64,000 nt of DNA from Eulemur rufifrons. Lineage: Eukaryota; Chordata; Mammalia; Primates; Lemuridae. The DNA is taken from NCBI RefSeq assembly GCF_041146395.1, contig NC_090989.1, forward strand, positions 46,278,501 through 46,342,500, in the 5' to 3' direction. The notes beneath the pieces are model-generated. The model saw only the letters and a program-made list of their open reading frames with translations. It did not search any database and was not told the DNA's origin. The position numbers and the translations under genes are program-made. This document shows, piece by piece, positions 59,107-64,000 of this stretch. Positions within the stretch are counted from its first letter, which is position 1; every line of letters begins with the position of its first letter.

Positions 59107-60214
59107 TCCTCTGCCTAACACATATCAAAATTCTAGATAGACTCCCAGACAGAAAACAGGTACTCAGCATGATCTGCATTGTGTGTACAGTCTAGGCATA
59201 AGAGCCACTTTTATCATATAGCAGAAGTTTTATATCACTGTAGGAAACTGTTTACCAGACAATTTTCCAGATGCTAGCCAAGGGCCAACCTTGTAAGCAA
59301 GTCATTCTAAAGATAAACAGCCTCAGGCATGCTATGTGCTTTTTTTCCTGCACATTTTCTAATACCTTAGTCGGTTCTGTCTATAAGACATTCAGGGAAG
59401 GATTCAGAACTCCAAGAGATGGACATCATTCAGAGATATTCTAAAATAGAGTCCTACTAATTTTCCTCTAAGTGCTTTTAAGTAATAATTAGGTATTATC
59501 AGCTCTGGCTTCTCCATTCCCTCCCCATAAGATTTATTTATTTTTACTTCAGAAATTGGAAGAAAGGACACTCCTGTCTTAGGAGGAATAGAAAAGAAAA
59601 GGTTTATCCATAGTCACATTTTGTGGACAGACCTGGTCCTTGCTTCCTTAAGACAATAGTGATGACATGCAGTTTTAACTTTTCCTTTCTCATCTGGGTC
59701 ATTGAGAGGCAGGTTTCCTCCATTCTTTAATAAAAATATTACAAAGTAGCAAGAATGTATTTCTCACTATTTAAAGCAAGAAAAGAAAATGTTACAAGCG
59801 ATTTTATACTTTGGTTAATTTTTCTTGGTAAGATAGTAGTGGGTCATAGTTATCAAGCCTATCTTTTTGCAGCTCAGGGAAGGATTTTTGTATGGCAAAT
59901 GGCCAAGAATCCCTGTTTAAAAATGCAAGATTTCCCAAAGGTCTCTTGGGATACTGGCAGAGTGGTGGAAAGACTTTGGACGTTGCTTTTCTATTGCTTG
60001 GCTTTACTGCTTAGTATTATTTTCACCTTGGCAAGGGTTGATCTATTTGAAACTCAATTTCCTCATCCATAATTAGGATACAAATCTCCCAGTCACAGAG
60101 TAATTATAATGAATTAGCATATGTGAAATACTGGGCTCCATACTGGATGCAAAATATGGGCTCCGTAAATGTAATAATATTCTATTTACCTTGAAAAAAA
60201 CGCCCAGTAGAAGA

Positions 60215-60665
60215 CAGAGAGTCTAGTGTTCACAGAAGCTTTATTTATAATAGCCTCGACTGGAAATAACCCAAATGACAGCACAAAATGGCCATCAGTA
60301 GTAGACTAAATTAAAAAACATGGGACATTCCTACAATGCAATGTAATGCAACAGCATAAACTAATGTTACTACAAAAGCATGACTGTATCTCACTGACAT
60401 AAAGTTGAATGATACAAGATAATACATACTGTATAACACCACTGAAAGAAAATTCAAAAACAGGCAAAATTAATCTATAGTGACAGAGGTCAGAAATGGT
60501 AACCTTTTGAAGGGAGCATGGATTGGAAGGGGGCTAGAGTGAGCCTGTTGGGGTGCTGGAAATGTCCTATGCTTTCACCTGCACAGTGATACACATATGT
60601 AAACATTCCTCAAGCTGTGCACTTAAGACTTGTAAATTTTACATGCAATTGTACATTATTTATAT
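60215..60665 (+). mobile_element. Old L1 3' UTR fragment, sense
   Basis: 'TATTTATAATAGCCTCGACT', 'CAATGCAATGTAATGCAAC', 'CTAGAGTGAGCCTGTTGGGG', 'GTGCACTTAAGACTTGTAAA' follow the L1M-type 3' end. Confidence 0.7.
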
Positions 60666-61127
60666 TTGGAGCTGGCCACCTTGCAAGCTGCAGTTAGTCT
60701 GTTCCTTGTATGTGGCCTCATTTCCGAGCTAGCCTGGAGCTGACAGGCATATGGCGAGGGTCATGCTCCATCATCATTGACAGCTGGAGATGCCATCACA
60801 TGCCATTGGCGGCAAAGCACAGGGAAAACCAGGCAGTGGACTGTGCTTCCCACCCTTAGGCTGTGAGGCACAAGCCCTGGCAATGGAAGGATTAGAAAGC
60901 CTCTCAATTTAAAAAGACAAGGGGGAGGGGAATGTGGGCTGCACAATTTATAAATAGACATTGCCTAAGGCTGCCTGATGCTGATGATGAAGTGGTTGTT
61001 TAGTAAATCTTTCTTCAAGGATGCCATTGTCAGAGACCATTTTAAAATATCAGTTTCATTTTGTCTTTTGGGGGAGATTCTGGTTTTCATCAAGTCAGCC
61101 TTGTTGGGTGATATTTCCCTCTGTCAG

Positions 61128-61325
61128 ATTTAGGGACAGGCCTTCAATATTTTGAATCACCTGTACATGGAGCACAAAGATGATGACGACGACGATGTGT
61201 CTTTTGCCAAATGGATGAGCAGCTTCTGGGGTCACAGCTGGAGAGAGGAGGATGAGAGGGGACTCCGGGAACGCCACCACCGACCACAAGCCACCATTCA
61301 CAGGAAAACCTCTCTGCCCTGCCCA
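61128..61325 (+). CDS. LNP1: LNP1 first coding exon (partial gene, residues 1-53)
   Basis: The ATG at 61167-61169 opens MEHKDDDDDDVSFAKWMSSF and the exon ends ...KTSLPCP at 61325, followed by the donor GTGAGT (phase 0). Coding length is 159 nt; the acceptor CTGTCAG at 61121-61127 puts 39 nt of 5' UTR in the exon. A six-Asp run and a Trp-rich motif (FAKWMSSFWGHSW) are characteristic of LNP1, known as a NUP98 fusion partner in leukaemia. Its normal molecular role is poorly defined, and the human protein is about 178 residues. The remaining exons are not in the window; no match to the downstream protein was seen up to 64000. The position, plus strand next to TOMM70, matches human. Upstream in-frame TTG codons are not proposed as starts. 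Confidence 0.88.
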
Positions 61326-62289
61326 GTGAGTTATTGTCATGGAAACAGGGGAGAGCTGGAATGGGGAGGGGGTTTTTCTTAGAGAATTATTTGAGGAGTC
61401 TTTTGGTATAAAGTATTCTTTGGTTTAAAACCAGTACTTCCAAACCTTTTTTTTTTTTTTTCCCCACAAAAATCCCTTTAATTATTTTATCCTATCTTTT
61501 AAGGGACCTGATTTTCATCTAACAGGTAGTGATTTCTTCATTTTTAGCTATCTAAGATATCTTTAACTGCTATTTAGAGCTCCTGGTAAACCTGAGGTAA
61601 TTCCACTGAGTGACAGAATTCAAGCCAAAGGGAAGAAACTTGATGCCATACTCAGTCTGTGTAGCATTGTGGATCAATGTGTGATTTCCATTGGAAACCC
61701 TGAAAATTGCTAAGGAACTGGGGATTCCATATGACAAATCATTACCTTTGATAAATTTGGTATACTTGTTCTTCGGGGAACCCATTTGGTTTTCTGATGG
61801 GAGAGGGAGCCACAATTCTCCTGCTCTCAGCACTGTTTTCCTCTGGCTAGGCAGAGCATTCAGTGTCTGGGGAGCAAGAAGCTCCAGCAAAGGTCTCAAG
61901 AGGGGCCTGACCAGGGGTGGACTTGGCAGTGAGCACAGGCAGCAGTTTTCATGGCTCAACTGCGGTGCTAGAAGATTGCACAGTGGACACATATGTCTTC
62001 TGCTTCACAGTCACACCGCAATAATACAGCTGTTCTTTTTCATAAATCATGGAGAATTCCAGCTACCAGAGAATACTTCCCCAATCCCCTGCTTCTACCA
62101 ATCCCAGAACCAAATAAGTTTTAGGGCAATGTTATTTTGTTTTTAGCTCCAGGCTTCCCACATGCGTAATGTCTGTGAGGTATACTAAAGTGTGTAAGGC
62201 AACCTCTTTTACTCCTGGTGATCAGCAAGTTCGAGGAATGCGAGTTCTCTGTGACACAAATATTTCAAAATAGATCTCTTGCCAACTGC

Positions 62290-62420
62290 ATACTCAGGGA
62301 CAAAGGGCAACTTTCAACACCTCTTTGAGCTTCAGGTTCCTTAATTGAAAAAGAAGGGGTGTTGGGCTGGATGATCTCCAAGAACCCTTCTCGCTCTAAC
62401 TTTCCATGTTCTGTTATAAA
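62290..62420 (+). repeat. MIR-like SINE fragment
   Basis: 'TTTGAGCTTCAGGTTCCTTA', 'GGGCTGGATGATCTCCAAGA', 'CTAACTTTCCATGTTCTG' resemble a MIR/THER-type tail. Confidence 0.5.
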
Positions 62421-62965
62421 ATAAATTCCAGCTTATCACTTCTCATTTTAATCTTATGTTCCACATTTAATCATATGCTCCACATTAAGTAAGGTATTCA
62501 GACTATGTGAACCAGGAGTATGATTAGTATCCAGTTTCTAGATGTGAGCACAAGAAATAAACAAAGAGAAAAACTGAGTTACTATTTATGACAATGGTCC
62601 CTTAGAGCCACAGGAAACATGAAAACAAAGGCAGAAACATGGTTTATAAAACATAGTTTCTTAAATAAACTTTAGCGTCTGTCAGGCTTTTAAAACTGAT
62701 ATAGTCCATCCTAGTTAGAGGATTCACTTTTAGGTTGCAATGTTATTTGCCTTAAACAGTTGGGGAATCACAGAAAGTGTTTTGTATAAAATTATAAATG
62801 GTAACTTTATGACATCTTTTTCTGCTCATCACTGCTTTGGGCATTTGCCAGAATTAATCTGTTTAGATTCTCTGAGTCAATAATGAATTTCATGATTATC
62901 AGACTAACATGAAGAAAGCACGTGTTTATTCAGGGAGACAAAACATGGGATAAAAATTTCAATCT

Positions 62966-63101
62966 TGAGCTGGGTGCAATGAATCCTCCCTGTAGTCCCA
63001 GCTATGGGGAGGCTGAGGTGGAAAGATCACTTGAGCCCAGGAGTTTGCAGCCAGCATAAGGCAACATAGCGAGACCCCATCTCTAAAAAAAAAAAAAAAG
63101 T
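62966..63101 (+). repeat. Alu monomer (FLAM-like), sense
   Basis: 'GAGCTGGGTGCAATGAATCC', 'GGGGAGGCTGAGGTGGAAAG', 'GCGAGACCCCATCTCTAAA' with an A-tail; a single monomer of about 135 bp. Confidence 0.8.
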
Positions 63102-63754
63102 AAAATAATAATTTAAAAAAGCCTAAAAATATTACAGTCTGACTGAAGAGAGTAGAAAGACTGTATAGGTGTAGAACATAAATCAGACGACCCAGAGGTG
63201 ATATGGGCAGAGTTAGGAAGTCTAATTCTTCATTCTCCATTTACATAATGCTATATATTTGTGAAGTGAATCTGTACTTGGATTCTTAACTTTCCTATCT
63301 AAAATGTGCTCAAATTTTTCAAGACTTTTTCTTTTCTTTTTCAAAATTACCTTTTCCCATTTTCTATTCTTTCTTCATATTCTCAATTTAAAGCCGTGAA
63401 AGATACTTTTTATTTTAATTTCTATCCTTGATTAACTTAAGGATGGCTACTCTAAGAATGAGAATTCTTTCCTACAGAATCTCACTACAGGGCTGGTGGC
63501 ATGGCTCCCCTGGGGAATGTCACACAAATCTGGGGGGAGAAGGGGTGCCATCAAGTTCATGATTGGTAGTGGCTTCTTGTATTTCAGGTTACATTTGTAT
63601 TTAATTTTAATAGGCAATTCCTTAACCCAAAGGAATGAAACTAATGATAGAATTTTAGGCACTAGTGAGAACTCTGTAGGGGAGCTTTTAGCATAATGTT
63701 CTATGGACTTTTCTCTCTTCTACTAGGTGCTAAGGTGGAGGAGTTGCTAGAAAG

Positions 63755-63985
63755 GCAGCAGAGCGAAGTGGTTAGGAGCGAGGGCTCTGGAGCTGGCCTC
63801 TCGCAGCCTTCACCTACTAGTAGAACAACTCTGAACAAGCTGCTTAACTTCTCCCTGCCTCAAACTCCCCACGTGTAAATGGGATGGATGATAATAGTAT
63901 ACATCTCATAAGGGGGTTGTGAAGATTCGATGAGTAATGTATATATAGAACTTAGGACTGGTACTTAGTATCAACAATAATTTCT
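63755..63985 (+). repeat. MIR SINE
   Basis: 'GAGCGAGGGCTCTGGAGCTG', 'ACTCTGAACAAGCTGCTTAA', 'GTAAATGGGATGGATGATA', 'GGGGGTTGTGAAGATTCGAT' follow the MIR consensus nearly end to end. Confidence 0.75.
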
Positions 63986-64000
63986 CCTCCTCCTCCCCCT

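Larger units (their letters stand above)
57965..59440 (-). mobile_element. LTR-like repeat, copy B, split by nested LTRs
   Basis: The left part (57965-58275) and right part (59107-59440) align consecutively to copy A, with two further LTRs inserted between them. Shared motifs include 'GTGTCCAGAGTTTTTATTG' in the left part and 'GCATAAGAGCCACTTTTATC', 'TTTTATATCACTGTAGG' in the right part. Confidence 0.55.
37600..61127 (+). other. LNP1: LNP1 5' region: unplaced 5' exon(s) and intron 1
   Basis: LNP1 should start near the shared promoter and splice to the coding exon at 61128. A possible donor follows 'AGGAGGAAG' at 37594 (GTAATC), but no exon can be fixed from sequence alone. The rest is intron packed with repeats, described separately. 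Stretches with nothing recognised include about 38000-39370, 48040-49000, 52000-54200 and 59450-60200. Confidence 0.55.
61326..64000 (+). other. LNP1 intron 2 (partial)
   Basis: It contains a poly-T tract at 61447-61461, MIR-like pieces at 62290-62420 and 63755-63985, and an Alu monomer at 62966-63101. A 151-codon frame at 61691-62146 has no family match or exon borders. The rest is unassigned. Confidence 0.7.

Noticed and set aside
61691..62146. A 151-codon plus-strand open frame downstream of LNP1 exon
   Set aside because: There is no similarity to the rest of LNP1, no exon borders at its ends, and a comparable frame occurs on the other strand, so chance is likely.
63696..63878. Possible LNP1 exon 3
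   Set aside because: The sequence is a MIR element, and its translation does not match what I recall of LNP1 beyond residue 53.

Overview
The window looks like nuclear DNA from a strepsirrhine primate, most likely a lemur. The Alu copies at 15945-16281, 32959-33135 and 43364-43711 carry features I associate with lemur Alu: 'CCTAGCACTCTGGGAGG' on the sense strand, an extra AT-rich linker between the monomers, and 'GCTGACGCCACGGCACTC' in the right arm. The two genes and their head-to-head layout match the human 3q12 order TOMM70-LNP1. Species identity is an inference from repeats, not from a search.

Left part (about 1-37600): the complete TOMM70 gene on the minus strand. Twelve coding exons could be placed base by base with GT-AG borders. 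They join into an uninterrupted frame of 610 codons plus stop, with exon 1 at 37032-37361 and the stop at 2226-2228. The product is the outer-membrane receptor of the mitochondrial TOM complex: an N-terminal anchor followed by a TPR array. The introns hold ordinary mammalian repeats: Alu, old L1, L2, MIR, and hAT- and Tigger-type DNA transposons.

Centre (about 37000-38000): a CpG-rich segment with ETS, GC-box and CCAAT motifs, probably a shared bidirectional promoter for TOMM70 (minus) and LNP1 (plus).

Right part (about 37600-64000): the 5' portion of LNP1 on the plus strand. Only its first coding exon (61167-61325, 53 codons) is recognisable; the remaining exons must lie beyond the window. 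The roughly 23 kb before it is a dense palimpsest of nested transposable elements. These include a class III LTR split by an ORF1-only L1, LTR-in-LTR nests, a young-looking 5'-truncated L1, and a possible old provirus at about 54.2-59.4 kb.

No prokaryote-type system, CRISPR array, RNA gene or novel multigene system was seen. The most interesting observations are structural: an inverted Alu pair flanking TOMM70 exon 5; three near-perfect inverted repeats, one of which looks like a template-switch event; a left-monomer-only Alu with its own target-site duplication; an ORF1-only L1 with intact insertion borders; and an out-of-frame upstream ORF overlapping the TOMM70 start.
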